IMG/VR virus record: IMGVR_UViG_3300031576_000159
Span: 1 to 39,276 of that record
Origin: a virus
Direction: 5' to 3' (one strand)
Length of the DNA stretch: 39,276 bases
The notes beneath the pieces were generated by a model that was given only the letters and a program-made list of their open reading frames with translations, was not told the origin of the DNA and made no database searches. The position numbers were made by a program, and so were the translations under genes. Each line of letters starts with the position of its first letter. The stretch's first letter is position 1. Below, one piece after another: positions 8,028-16,333 of this stretch.

Positions 8028-8563
8028 TGCCGATCTACCTCAAAGGCCAGTACCGCCTCTTCCAGGGGCTCGACAGGATCTCCCGCGAGGCGCGGGCGCG
8101 CATGAAGGCCGCGATCGTACGGACTGCGGATGCTATTAGCGATGATGCCGCGAGCCTTGCTCCTGTCGATACCGGCCGTCTCGCGCAGAACTTCGAGAAG
8201 ATCCCGCTTGCTAGAGGTCTCGCGATGCGTGTGAGGAGTCCTGCACATTACGCACTTGCCCAGGAGGTCGGCTACAAGGGCCGAGGGGCGCTACTGAAAA
8301 CCGGCAGGACTTCCAAGGCAACTGGGGAGGCGATCCTTCGGCGTGGAAACCTCAATCAGAAGCTTCCCTGGAGTCGCGACCTCGTCTCCTGGGCGCAGCG
8401 GCGCGGGATCAACCCGTGGGCGCTGTCGCGCTCGATTGCGAAGAAGGGCTACAAGCCACAGCCGTTCATGTTCGAGTCGCTTGACCGTAACAAAGAGGAA
8501 TTTCTCAAGGAGTGCCAGGCGGCGCTCGACGCAGATGCGCTCGCGAAGGCGGCGAGGGGATGA
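8027..8563 (+). CDS. HK97 gp10-like neck / tail completion protein
   Basis: 178 residues. The helix-rich N-terminus followed by DDAASLAPVDTGRLAQNF is the hallmark of the HK97 gp10 family, in which APVDTGxL is conserved. An inserted basic stretch follows (about residues 85-150), then a C-terminal YKPQPFMFESLDRNKEEF segment, again typical. Likely acts in joining the tail to the head. It overlaps the previous stop by one base. Confidence 0.87.
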   Translation: MPIYLKGQYRLFQGLDRISREARARMKAAIVRTADAISDDAASLAPVDTGRLAQNFEKIPLARGLAMRVRSPAHYALAQEVGYKGRGALLKTGRTSKATGEAILRRGNLNQKLPWSRDLVSWAQRRGINPWALSRSIAKKGYKPQPFMFESLDRNKEEFLKECQAALDADALAKAARG

Positions 8564-8566
8564 TGG

Positions 8567-8989
8567 ATGGCCAGGCTGAGATTCCCATTCGACGAGGTCC
8601 TGGCAGCGGTCTCCGCGCGCCTTCTGGCCGATCACCCAACCCTGAAGATCTGGGCCTTGGTTCCACAGGCCACGGCCAAGCCCTACGTGGAACTTGCCGG
8701 GATCTCTTTGACCGACCGGAGCTTCAAGGGAACCGGGGTCATGGAGATATTCACGGCCTTCTCTTGCGTCTCGGCGGACTCCTCCGCGAAGGACATCAAC
8801 GCCATCCTGAACAACCTGGCCGGCTCTTTGTCGAGGATGCCGGTTCCGGTTCTGACCGGGGATTGGGTCATCGAGGACGTAGACCAGGATGGTCCGGTGG
8901 AGGTTCACAAGGAGTTCGACTCTGTGGATGTCTTCTGGCGTGGGAGCTTGCGGGTCCGGTGGCTCGTGAGGGATCAGCGGGTCCGGTGA
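8567..8989 (+). CDS. Tail terminator / tail completion protein (gp17-like)
   Basis: 140 residues. An N-terminal helix (FDEVLAAVSARLLADHP) is followed by a strand-rich domain and a conserved-looking HKEFDSVDVFWRGSLRVRWLV end. This fits proteins of the DUF3168/gp17 type that cap the tail tube. Gene order (gp10-like, this gene, then tail tube) supports the assignment. Recognition is by size, position and overall pattern rather than by a strict motif. Confidence 0.7.
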   Translation: MARLRFPFDEVLAAVSARLLADHPTLKIWALVPQATAKPYVELAGISLTDRSFKGTGVMEIFTAFSCVSADSSAKDINAILNNLAGSLSRMPVPVLTGDWVIEDVDQDGPVEVHKEFDSVDVFWRGSLRVRWLVRDQRVR

Positions 8990-9013
8990 AGTCAAACTGG
9001 AGGAGGTAATCTC

Positions 9014-9400
9014 ATGGCTGCGATCACGATTCAGAAAATCTCCGGCGGCACGGTTGCGCTTTCCGCCGGGAAGGCTGTTTGGACCGGGCTCATTCCGGCC
9101 GCGGCGGTTGCGGCTGCGGCTGGTGGTGACTCGATCGTGAACGACGGTCGGACTTACTACGAGGTCATTAACGGCGGTGCCGGATCGATCGATGTCACGA
9201 TCGGCCAGGCCAAGAAGTCGAGCTATGGTGAAGACCACGACCCGGTGGTGACGCTTGCCGCTGGTGTCACGAGAGTTTTCGGGCCGTTCTCGAAAGATCG
9301 GTTTGACGATGGGGGCGGGCTTGTGCAGTTCACGTACTCCGGGGTCACGACCGTTACGGTGCGTGCGTTCTCGCTCGCTGAGCAGTTCAGCAGCAACTAA
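9014..9400 (+). CDS. Hypothetical virion protein before the tail tube gene
   Basis: 128 residues with ribosome site GGAGGAGG. The sequence is rich in Gly, Val, Thr and Ala with alternating hydrophobic residues, so an all-beta fold is likely. No signal or membrane segment is convincing, although residues 25-42 are alanine-rich. Its position between tail terminator and tail tube genes suggests a tail or decoration protein. I do not recognise a family. Confidence 0.65.
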   Translation: MAAITIQKISGGTVALSAGKAVWTGLIPAAAVAAAAGGDSIVNDGRTYYEVINGGAGSIDVTIGQAKKSSYGEDHDPVVTLAAGVTRVFGPFSKDRFDDGGGLVQFTYSGVTTVTVRAFSLAEQFSSN

Positions 9401-9411
9401 GGAGGATTGAA

Positions 9412-9831
9412 ATGGCTCTGAAGCTCGGCAAAGATGTCAAGGTCAAGATCGACCTCAACGGGGTCGGCGGGGCCGGCGCGAACTGGTCCACGATCGGGCA
9501 GCAGCGCGGCGGCAGCGACACGATCGGAAACGATACGGTGGACGGCACTACCAAAGATTCCGCCGGCTGGGTCGAGTCCGTGATCGTCCACAAGAACTGG
9601 TCCGTGTCGATCGACGGCGCGCTCGATCCAGCGGACGCCGGGCTCTCCTACCTCCGGACGCAGCTCAAAGCCGGCGCGAAGGTCTATGTCCAGATCGATG
9701 CCACGGTTGCCGGCGGGATCAAGGAGGAAGGGCGTTCAATTGGGAACATGACGCGGGATCACCCCGAGGGGGATCTCGTGTCCTTCAGCGCGGAATTCAC
9801 TGGCGATGGGGCACTGACCACGAGTCCGTAA
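9412..9831 (+). CDS. Major tail tube protein
   Basis: 139 residues. The start MALKLGKDVKVKIDLNG, the internal NWSTIGQQRGGSDTIGND segment, and a C-terminal SFSAEFTGDGALTTS strand match the TP901-1/phage_tail_2 type tail tube pattern, where a final 'F.GDG.L' strand is common. It lies directly before the frameshifted chaperone genes and the tape measure, the universal order for long-tailed phages. Ribosome site AAGGAGG. Confidence 0.85.
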   Translation: MALKLGKDVKVKIDLNGVGGAGANWSTIGQQRGGSDTIGNDTVDGTTKDSAGWVESVIVHKNWSVSIDGALDPADAGLSYLRTQLKAGAKVYVQIDATVAGGIKEEGRSIGNMTRDHPEGDLVSFSAEFTGDGALTTSP

Positions 9832-9851
9832 ACAACGGAGGGGGGGGATCT

Positions 9852-10364
9852 ATGGCGAACCGCATGGCCGGAGAGGTCTCGATCCGGCTCGACCGGACGA
9901 GGGTCCTCAAGTTCGATTTCAACGCACTGGCTGAGTTCCGGCAGAAGACCGGCAGCTCCGTGGAGTTGCTCTTCGTCCGGCTTTCGAAGGCGAAGCCGCA
10001 GGGCGAGATGGCGGCCGTTGAGTACGCGCTTGAGCTTCTGAGCGAGCTTGAGCTGCGGGCGCTTCTCTGGGCGGCCCTCCTCCACCAGGAGCCGCAGATC
10101 ACGCTGGAGGAGGCCGGGCGGCTGATGGATCAGGCCGACGGCGAGAGCCAGACCGAGAAGGCGAACTATATCTTCTTGAGGATCTTCGAGGCTTGGGCCG
10201 CCACCAAGCCGGCCGAAGTAAAAAAAAACCTCCTCAAGAAGGTGCAGGCAATCGAGGCGCAGAAGCGGATGTTGGACCAGATTCCGGGGAATGGGACTGG
10301 GACGCTCTCCGACGCACCGCCTTCGGATACCTCGGCATCACCCCTCGGGATTTCTGGCGGCTGA
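9852..10364 (+). CDS. Tail assembly chaperone G-like (pre-frameshift product)
   Basis: 170 residues in the zero frame. This is the abundant chaperone that coats the tape measure during tail assembly. A beta-strand start leads to KFDFNALAEFRQKTG and a helical body typical of these proteins. Codons 124-126 (AAA AAA AAC, 10221-10229) form a slippery site in frame. After it the zero-frame tail is low-complexity (Ser, Pro, Gly, Thr) and soon stops, while the -1 frame continues into a conserved domain. Ribosome site GGAGGGGGG is just upstream. Confidence 0.85.
   Translation: MANRMAGEVSIRLDRTRVLKFDFNALAEFRQKTGSSVELLFVRLSKAKPQGEMAAVEYALELLSELELRALLWAALLHQEPQITLEEAGRLMDQADGESQTEKANYIFLRIFEAWAATKPAEVKKNLLKKVQAIEAQKRMLDQIPGNGTGTLSDAPPSDTSASPLGISGG
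10223..10229 (+). promoter_or_regulatory. Programmed -1 ribosomal frameshift site A AAA AAC
   Basis: The heptamer A AAA AAC is in the X XXY YYZ register of the G-like gene and sits at the end of a run of nine A. Slipping back one base moves ribosomes into the open -1 frame that encodes the T domain up to 10621. This is the same arrangement as lambda G/GT. Both the heptamer and the conserved downstream frame are visible directly. Confidence 0.9.
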
Positions 10365-10621
10365 CGCCAGCGGAGTATCAGCTCATGGTCGAGGCACGGC
10401 AGAAGTTCGAGCGACGCGACCGCGAGCAACGGGCTTGTGAAATCATTGCGAGTCTTTCAGTCCACGGAAAGAAGCGAGTATCTGGGCGGGATATCTATCG
10501 CATGGTGGTAGGAGATGAGGCAGCGCACGATGTGGATCTTGAACGGTTCGCAGACATGATTGCCGAATCACGCGAGCGTGTGAAAGCTCAGCAAGAATCT
10601 GCCGGGGTGGACCTTGGCTAA
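10229..10621 (+). CDS. T domain of the GT tail chaperone (reached by -1 frameshift)
   Basis: Read in the -1 frame from 10229, this adds 130 residues to the first 126 of the G-like protein, giving a GT fusion of about 256. The T part contains WDWDALRRTAFGYLGI and DFWRLTPAEYQLMVEARQ, the typical motif of tail chaperone T domains. The domain has no credible start of its own. The fusion would recruit tail tube protein to the tape measure complex. Its stop overlaps the TTG start of the tape measure gene. Confidence 0.85.
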   Translation, partial: PPQEGAGNRGAEADVGPDSGEWDWDALRRTAFGYLGITPRDFWRLTPAEYQLMVEARQKFERRDREQRACEIIASLSVHGKKRVSGRDIYRMVVGDEAAHDVDLERFADMIAESRERVKAQQESAGVDLG

Positions 10622-12599
10622 AATCGGGGACCTCTTCGTCCAGATCGGCGCGGACGTTCAGGACTTCGAGAAGGGCCTGAAGAAGGTCGAGCAGACGGTT
10701 GGGAAGCTCGGGAAGGACCTCAAGCAAGCCGGCGGGGATCTGACGAAGGTCTTCACCGCTCCGATCGCCGGCTTCGCCATCGTAGCGCTCAAGAGTTCCA
10801 AGGAAGCGACGGCGGCATTCTCAGCCTTCGGGACTCGGATCACGGCGATCATGGGGGAGCTGGGGACGGAAATCTTCCGGGCGCTCAACCTCGATTCGTT
10901 TCTTTCGGGGTTGGGGGACGCCTTGCGGTCAACGGCCGATTGGTTCAAGGGCCTATCCGACGGCATGAAGACCACGGTGGTGACGATCGCCGCAGTAGTG
11001 GCGGGGCTCGGGCCGGCGCTGTTCCTCTTCGGGCAGACGATTGTCCTCGTGAAGGACCTTGCGGCCGTGGTGCGGGTCTTGACCGTGGCGATGAACTTCC
11101 TTGCGTTGAATCCGATCATCCTGGTTCTCGCTGGAGTTGCCGCGCTTGCGGTTGCATTCGGAGTTTACTCGATCACGACACGCGACGCAGACAAGGCAAC
11201 TGGAAATTTTTCTGAAAGCTCGAGGCGATTGGCAGAAGGAACCCTGAGCGTCGAGAAGGTCATGGAGTCGTTTGATAGCGAGGTCAAGAGGCTTAAAGAT
11301 CGTTTAGCAGAGCTTACCAAGCGGGAACAGGAAATGGTTGCCCAGCATGAACGTGGTGTTGCTGGGGGAATGGGCTTCAACGCTGTCTTGATATCAATCC
11401 GCAACTCAATCGCGCAGCTAATTGCTGAACTTGCCGGTCTGGATCGTGTTGCTGTCGAGAATGAGGCAACCACCAATGCTCTTTTTGGTGCTTACAAGGC
11501 CTACGGCGACGCCATCGTGATTGTCGCGAAGGATGAACAACTTCAAGCTGACGCGCTCGACATTGTAAACGACAAGATCAAGGTGAACCTCGACCTCAAG
11601 AAGAAGCTCCTTCAGATATTGCCTGTTGAGTCTGAGCAGCTCAAGAACGTAGTCGCCGACTTGAAGAAGCTGAACGCGGAGAAGGAACGAATCAAAGACG
11701 AGGTGAAGGATCGCGACGATCTCGCCAAAAGCTACGAGCGCTTCGGCGACGCCATGACTTCCGTGGCGGTTGCCGAGGAACTTGCGCTGCCGCATTACAG
11801 CTCGATCAACGCGGAACTCCAGGCAAGGATCCAGCGTTACGATGAGCTGCGCCACACACAGGGCGCGACGAACGAGCAGCTTGAAGAACAGCGGACGAGG
11901 ATCGAGGAGCTATCGTCCCCCCTGAATCAGCTCGTGGCGCACATCCAGGAAGTGGAGATCACTTCCGCGGAATTCGTGATCGGGCTTTTCGACCAGGTCT
12001 CGCAGGGGATTGGTAACGCACTGGCGCAGATCATCGTTTTCGGCGGAAAGGTGAAAGACGTTTTCGCGCAGCTCGGGAAACAGATCCTCGCGACGGTGAT
12101 CTCGACTCTGGTAGCAATCGGGATCCAGCAACTCATTCTCGCTATCGTCGGAGTCGCCGCTGCTGAAACCCAGGGTGGTGCGCAGATCGGAGTGAACATC
12201 GCGAGGGCTGGAACCGCAGCCTACGCAGCTTCAATCGAAAGCCAGGGTCTTCTCGGGCTGGTTACTGGTCTCGCCGCGGCGGGGGCTGCCATTGCAGCCG
12301 CAACTGGAATCGCGGCGGCAGGAGGAACGGCAGGAATCGGTAGCGCCAAAGGCATCGGTGTGGCCTCGCTCGCCACGGCAGCAGCCGCCGAAGGTGGCCT
12401 CTTCACCCGACCGGCCCTAACCACGATCGGCGAACGCGGGCCCGAGATCGTCCTCAACCGCCGGAACGTCGAAGACTTCATGTCGCCCGGCATGGGAGGC
12501 CTTCGTCGCGTGGAAATGTTCTTCGACGGGCGGCCGATTGCCGAGTACACGCTTGAGAGAATGCCGGAGATCCTGCGCTTGCATGGAGTGGCAACCTGA
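10614..12599 (+). CDS. Tape measure protein
   Basis: 661 residues from a TTG start that gives MAKIGDLFVQIGAD, a standard tape-measure N-terminus. It sets tail length; at about 1.5 angstrom per residue a tail near 100 nm is expected. Features: hydrophobic segments around residues 119-190 (membrane-passage type), a long charged coiled-coil region (about 200-440), an Ala/Gly-rich hydrophobic region (about 480-590), and the typical C-terminus EGGLFTRPALTTIGERGPE. The start overlaps the T-domain stop and the end overlaps the next gene (TGATG). The middle coiled-coil part looks AT-richer than its neighbours. Confidence 0.95.
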   Translation: MAKIGDLFVQIGADVQDFEKGLKKVEQTVGKLGKDLKQAGGDLTKVFTAPIAGFAIVALKSSKEATAAFSAFGTRITAIMGELGTEIFRALNLDSFLSGLGDALRSTADWFKGLSDGMKTTVVTIAAVVAGLGPALFLFGQTIVLVKDLAAVVRVLTVAMNFLALNPIILVLAGVAALAVAFGVYSITTRDADKATGNFSESSRRLAEGTLSVEKVMESFDSEVKRLKDRLAELTKREQEMVAQHERGVAGGMGFNAVLISIRNSIAQLIAELAGLDRVAVENEATTNALFGAYKAYGDAIVIVAKDEQLQADALDIVNDKIKVNLDLKKKLLQILPVESEQLKNVVADLKKLNAEKERIKDEVKDRDDLAKSYERFGDAMTSVAVAEELALPHYSSINAELQARIQRYDELRHTQGATNEQLEEQRTRIEELSSPLNQLVAHIQEVEITSAEFVIGLFDQVSQGIGNALAQIIVFGGKVKDVFAQLGKQILATVISTLVAIGIQQLILAIVGVAAAETQGGAQIGVNIARAGTAAYAASIESQGLLGLVTGLAAAGAAIAAATGIAAAGGTAGIGSAKGIGVASLATAAAAEGGLFTRPALTTIGERGPEIVLNRRNVEDFMSPGMGGLRRVEMFFDGRPIAEYTLERMPEILRLHGVAT

Positions 12600-13390
12600 T
12601 GGCGACGCTGGATCCGATTGCGAACTTTGCCATCGTCACGGTCTCGCAGGGGTACAACAACGCGGCTACCTCGATCGTGCTTTCAACGGGCGACGGATCG
12701 AAGCTTCCATCTACCAGCTCCGTCTACAACGGCACCTGGTGGAACGCCACGGACTATACTAACCCGGCGGACGATCCTCTGAAAGAGATCTTCCGTGTGA
12801 TCGCGAGGACCGGCGACACGATCACGATCACGCGCGCGCAGGAGGGGACAACCGCACAGAACCACAACACTGCCGGGAAGACTTACAAAATGATCTTCGC
12901 CTTCTCAAAGAAGTTCCGCGATGACATCGAGAACAAGATCGACGGGATCTATAAGTCCGGCTTCCGGGCAACCATGTCGGCGAACCAGAGCGTCCCGACT
13001 GGTGTCCAGACAAAGATAGTCTTTAACACCGAGGCCTTCGACCTCGCGGCGGAATACGACCCGACAACGAACTACCGTTTCACGGTTGCGCGGGATGGAT
13101 ACTACCTCTTCATGGCCGGGGCGAAATGTACCGGCTTGACCGTGGATCTGGCCGAGTATATTCAGCTATCAATCAACAGCACTGATGCCTCCGGCAGCGA
13201 GCAGTGTCGCCATCATTCACGAGTAGTAGCGGCAGAGATCAACCTGCTCGTCTCTGTCTTGAAGTTTTTCTCCGCAGGTGCGACGGTCGGAGCTTGGCTT
13301 GAGCAAAACACTGGAGCCAACGTCACAGTGGACTCGAACCCGATCCAGAGCTACTTCCTCGGCTTCCCCATGATCAATCCGGCGGCTTGA
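12599..13390 (+). CDS. Tail protein with C-terminal C1q/TNF-like domain
   Basis: 263 residues. Residues 1-100 are beta-rich, with ARTGDTITITRAQEGTTAQNH, a pattern frequent in phage tail fibre and baseplate proteins. From about residue 122 (GFRATMSANQSVPTG) the sequence follows the C1q-like jelly roll: VFNTEAFD, YRFTVARDGYYLFMAG, then late strands ending in SYFLGFPM. Such trimeric heads often bind receptors or stabilise tail tips. The start overlaps the tape measure stop by one base. Confidence 0.72.
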   Translation: MATLDPIANFAIVTVSQGYNNAATSIVLSTGDGSKLPSTSSVYNGTWWNATDYTNPADDPLKEIFRVIARTGDTITITRAQEGTTAQNHNTAGKTYKMIFAFSKKFRDDIENKIDGIYKSGFRATMSANQSVPTGVQTKIVFNTEAFDLAAEYDPTTNYRFTVARDGYYLFMAGAKCTGLTVDLAEYIQLSINSTDASGSEQCRHHSRVVAAEINLLVSVLKFFSAGATVGAWLEQNTGANVTVDSNPIQSYFLGFPMINPAA

Positions 13391-13397
13391 GGGATCC

Positions 13398-15047
13398 ATG
13401 GTAGGAGTTGATGCGGCGGGGACGAGCGCGGCTGGGTCCACGGCTTATCATCTTGACCAGGAACTCGTGGTGGATGTCGCTGGCGGAATTCGAACCGGGA
13501 CAATCATGGACAATGGCCTCCGGATCGTTGACCGCCTGGCCGGCCGAAGCACCTGCGAGATTTCAACCCGCGATCCGACCGGCAACCTCCACTACTCCCC
13601 CGGAGAGCAGGCTTATGTTACCTGGCATGGCCGCAGGCTCTTCGGCGGCAGCATCGAAGAGATCGAGGAAGAAGCTCCCGGAGAGAGCGAAGACATCTTC
13701 AACCGTCTCCGGTGCGTGGATTTCAACCAGCTCTTGGATCGGTTCTTCGTCTCGGCGACTTACGAAGAGAAGACAGTCCTCCAGATCGTCACGGATATCG
13801 TGAACGTCCAGACACGGTTGAAGGATGAGGGGGTCACCGTCGGAGAGGTCCAGGTTGGACCAACGATCAAGAAGGCGAATTTCAACTACGTCAAGGTCTC
13901 GGACGTCTTCAAGGATCTCGCCGAACTAACCGGCATGGCGTGGAATGTTGACCACTACAAGGCCGTGCGGTTCTTCGAGCGAGCCACGTATACGGCTCCG
14001 TTCAATTTCACTGCGACCCCTGGCGAAAGGAAGTATCGAAATCTGAGCTACTCGAAAAGCCGGAGCCAGTACCGTAACCGGCAGTGGCTTCGGGCCGGAG
14101 TAGATGAAACTGCCCAGAGGACTGAAAACTTCAGGGGAGACTCAACCTCTATTGAGCCCTCGAAGCGCAATCGGACGTTCACTCTCACGTTTCCGGTTTC
14201 GCGCATCGTGTCGATCAAGCGCGATGGGATAACACAGCGCATCGGGATCAAGGGCAAGGACAAAGATGGGGATGCCACAGTTCCATCCTCCACGACCTGG
14301 CCGCAATGGCTTCACCAGAAGGGTGATGCGGATATCTCCCAGAACTCGCTGAGCGACGAGACGCTGAATCCGACCCTGACCTCCCCGCAGATCCTGGAGG
14401 TGGTCTACTTCGGCCAGTTCCCGATCGTGATTGATGCGCAGCTTGATTCCGAGATCACCGCACGCGCGCTCGTGGAATCCGGAACCGGGATCTACGAGTC
14501 TGTCGTGGACGATAAGGACCTTGACGGCGGTGGCTTTGCGGCGGAGAAAGCTGCGCGTCTCTTGACGCTCTACGGTCGGATCCCGGCTGAGGTCTCCCTG
14601 GAGACAGATGTCTTCGGGCTTGCACCAGGGCAGCTTCAGACAAACACGTTCAACCAGCATGATCTCACGGCGGTTCAGTTTCTCATCGACTCTGTAAACG
14701 TGAGCTTTCCGCGGTTTGATCTGCCGCGTGTCGTCGTAAAGATGCTTGACGGGGAGCGCCAGGAAGGCTGGGCTGATTTCTTCCGCAAGCTCTTTGCGGC
14801 TGGCCGGGAATTCGTGATCCGCGAAAACGAGACGATCATCCTGGTGCGGTCGGAAACGGACACGGTGACTTTCACGGATACTAGGACTCGATCTGTCACC
14901 CCTCCCGACACCGACCTCCTGAAACCCTATACCGACGACCCGTATTCCTGGGCGGTCTTCGGAGAGTACTCGGTTCCTTTTTCTTCCGAGAAGTTGGCGC
15001 TCGCGGCCTTCGGGCGGTCGCGGTGGGGGGCTCCCCATGGAAGCTGA
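13398..15047 (+). CDS. Baseplate / tail-tip hub protein
   Basis: 549 residues. The N-terminal part (GIRTGTIMDNGLRIVDRLAGRSTCEIST, then YVTWHGRRLFGGSIEEIEEE) has the beta-barrel pattern of tail hub proteins (gp27/Dit-Tal-like), followed by a long domain with repeated strands and a C-terminal threonine-rich segment. No peptidase motif is visible. Position after the tape measure supports a tail-tip role, such as hub or fibre attachment. It overlaps the next gene by 11 bases. The ribosome site before ATG 13398 is GAGGGATCC. Confidence 0.7.
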   Translation: MVGVDAAGTSAAGSTAYHLDQELVVDVAGGIRTGTIMDNGLRIVDRLAGRSTCEISTRDPTGNLHYSPGEQAYVTWHGRRLFGGSIEEIEEEAPGESEDIFNRLRCVDFNQLLDRFFVSATYEEKTVLQIVTDIVNVQTRLKDEGVTVGEVQVGPTIKKANFNYVKVSDVFKDLAELTGMAWNVDHYKAVRFFERATYTAPFNFTATPGERKYRNLSYSKSRSQYRNRQWLRAGVDETAQRTENFRGDSTSIEPSKRNRTFTLTFPVSRIVSIKRDGITQRIGIKGKDKDGDATVPSSTTWPQWLHQKGDADISQNSLSDETLNPTLTSPQILEVVYFGQFPIVIDAQLDSEITARALVESGTGIYESVVDDKDLDGGGFAAEKAARLLTLYGRIPAEVSLETDVFGLAPGQLQTNTFNQHDLTAVQFLIDSVNVSFPRFDLPRVVVKMLDGERQEGWADFFRKLFAAGREFVIRENETIILVRSETDTVTFTDTRTRSVTPPDTDLLKPYTDDPYSWAVFGEYSVPFSSEKLALAAFGRSRWGAPHGS

Positions 15048-15561
15048 GATGCGCCATTCGATCCGCGACGGGGTCCTGATCACCAACAACATCGTCGTCG
15101 AGATCTGCTCTCCCGGGGACCTGGCGGACTACCTCGCTGGCCGGCTGAAGGTCCTGGATCGGATTGAGACCTCGAACCTCGTCGTGGACAACGGCCTCAA
15201 CGCACTCCGCGACCTGATGATGAATCCCTACGTCGGGGGTGTGGGAGCCTCTCCGGATTACATCGCGCTTGGGACGGACGGCTCAGAAGTGGTCGCGAGC
15301 CAGACGGCACTCGTGGCGGAGGCCTTCCGGAAGCAGATCACGCGTCGGAGCCCGCTCAATAAGGCTCTGATCTGGCAGATGTTCATGGCGGCGACAGAAG
15401 GTAACGGCGGCGGGACGGTGATCTATAAAGAAATCGGGCTCTTCGAGCAGGCGATTGTCGGGGCTGGCAGGATGTGGGCACGAGGTCCATTGACATCGGC
15501 GACCAAGACTTCAAGCGTTTCGATCACGGTGAACTGGCAGATGAATTTGGCGGCAACGTAA
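15037..15561 (+). CDS. Tail-associated structural protein
   Basis: 174 residues. The segment NLVVDNGLNALRDLMM followed by YIALGTDGS and later IYKEIGLFEQ is a pattern I associate with small tail or baseplate proteins of siphoviruses and myoviruses; the exact role is not known. No signal or membrane segment is present. It starts inside the previous gene and precedes the fibre gene by four bases, so it is likely part of the tail tip. Confidence 0.65.
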   Translation: MEAEMRHSIRDGVLITNNIVVEICSPGDLADYLAGRLKVLDRIETSNLVVDNGLNALRDLMMNPYVGGVGASPDYIALGTDGSEVVASQTALVAEAFRKQITRRSPLNKALIWQMFMAATEGNGGGTVIYKEIGLFEQAIVGAGRMWARGPLTSATKTSSVSITVNWQMNLAAT

Positions 15562-15565
15562 TCCC

Positions 15566-16333
15566 ATGGCACTGATTTGGTACCCAGGCGAGATCCCGGC
15601 GGGGAACTTCTACAACAAGTCGGCACGTGACTTGAGGGAGTTCCAGGCGATCGAGTGGATGCATCTGAATCTCGGAAGATCCCTTGACAGCTTCGTTCTT
15701 TCTGGGATGGACCTTGCCGCTGTTGCTGCGCAGCTCTCGGTAGACGTCGCGGTCGGCCTTGCGGTGATCCATCAATCGGTGGTGGAAGTTCAGACCTCGG
15801 CATTCAGAATCACCGGACTTCCGGCTTCGGCAACGGATGTGAAGGTTTACCTGGAGGCGACGAAGAACGCGGCCGGGCAGATTACGGCCGTCACTGGCGC
15901 AGGGACCACTGGAGCGCTGCCGGCGAACACGGTTCTACTCGGGCTGGTGAACACCGGCGTGAGCGAGATCACGGCGGGGACGATTCGGAACTCGGCGAAG
16001 AAGCCGTTTCCGGTATACAAGGGAACCTATACCGGAAATGATGCCGCAACTCGCAGTTTATTTCTAGGGTTTGCGCCGAAACTTGTTTTTCTTACTGGGC
16101 AAGTTCATGAAGCTGCATCAACAAGGCGCGCGGCAATTAGCGGACTAATGGCTGGTGGCATTGGCTTCAATTATGGAGATGGAGATGTTTCCGGTGCAAG
16201 TAATAGTAATTTATTCAGACCGAATCTCACATCTCTTGGATTCGACATTTCCTTCGCGAATTCGGCAATTCTTGGCACTTATGAAGGCTTCAACAAATCA
16301 GGGCAGGTTTATGACTTCCTCGCCTTCCCGTGA
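15566..16333 (+). CDS. Probable tail fibre / receptor-binding protein
   Basis: 255 residues. The N-terminal helix-containing region (residues 1-80) probably attaches to the tail. A middle domain follows (ITGLPASATDVKVYLEATKNAAGQ), and then a C-terminal beta domain with GTYTGNDAATRSLFLGFAPKLVFLTG. That phrase is common in phage fibre tips. The DNA of the last third (about 16040-16330) is visibly AT-richer than the rest of the structural region, as expected for an exchanged host-range tip. It is the last gene of the block and its stop abuts the stop of the convergent methyltransferase gene. Confidence 0.7.
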   Translation: MALIWYPGEIPAGNFYNKSARDLREFQAIEWMHLNLGRSLDSFVLSGMDLAAVAAQLSVDVAVGLAVIHQSVVEVQTSAFRITGLPASATDVKVYLEATKNAAGQITAVTGAGTTGALPANTVLLGLVNTGVSEITAGTIRNSAKKPFPVYKGTYTGNDAATRSLFLGFAPKLVFLTGQVHEAASTRRAAISGLMAGGIGFNYGDGDVSGASNSNLFRPNLTSLGFDISFANSAILGTYEGFNKSGQVYDFLAFP

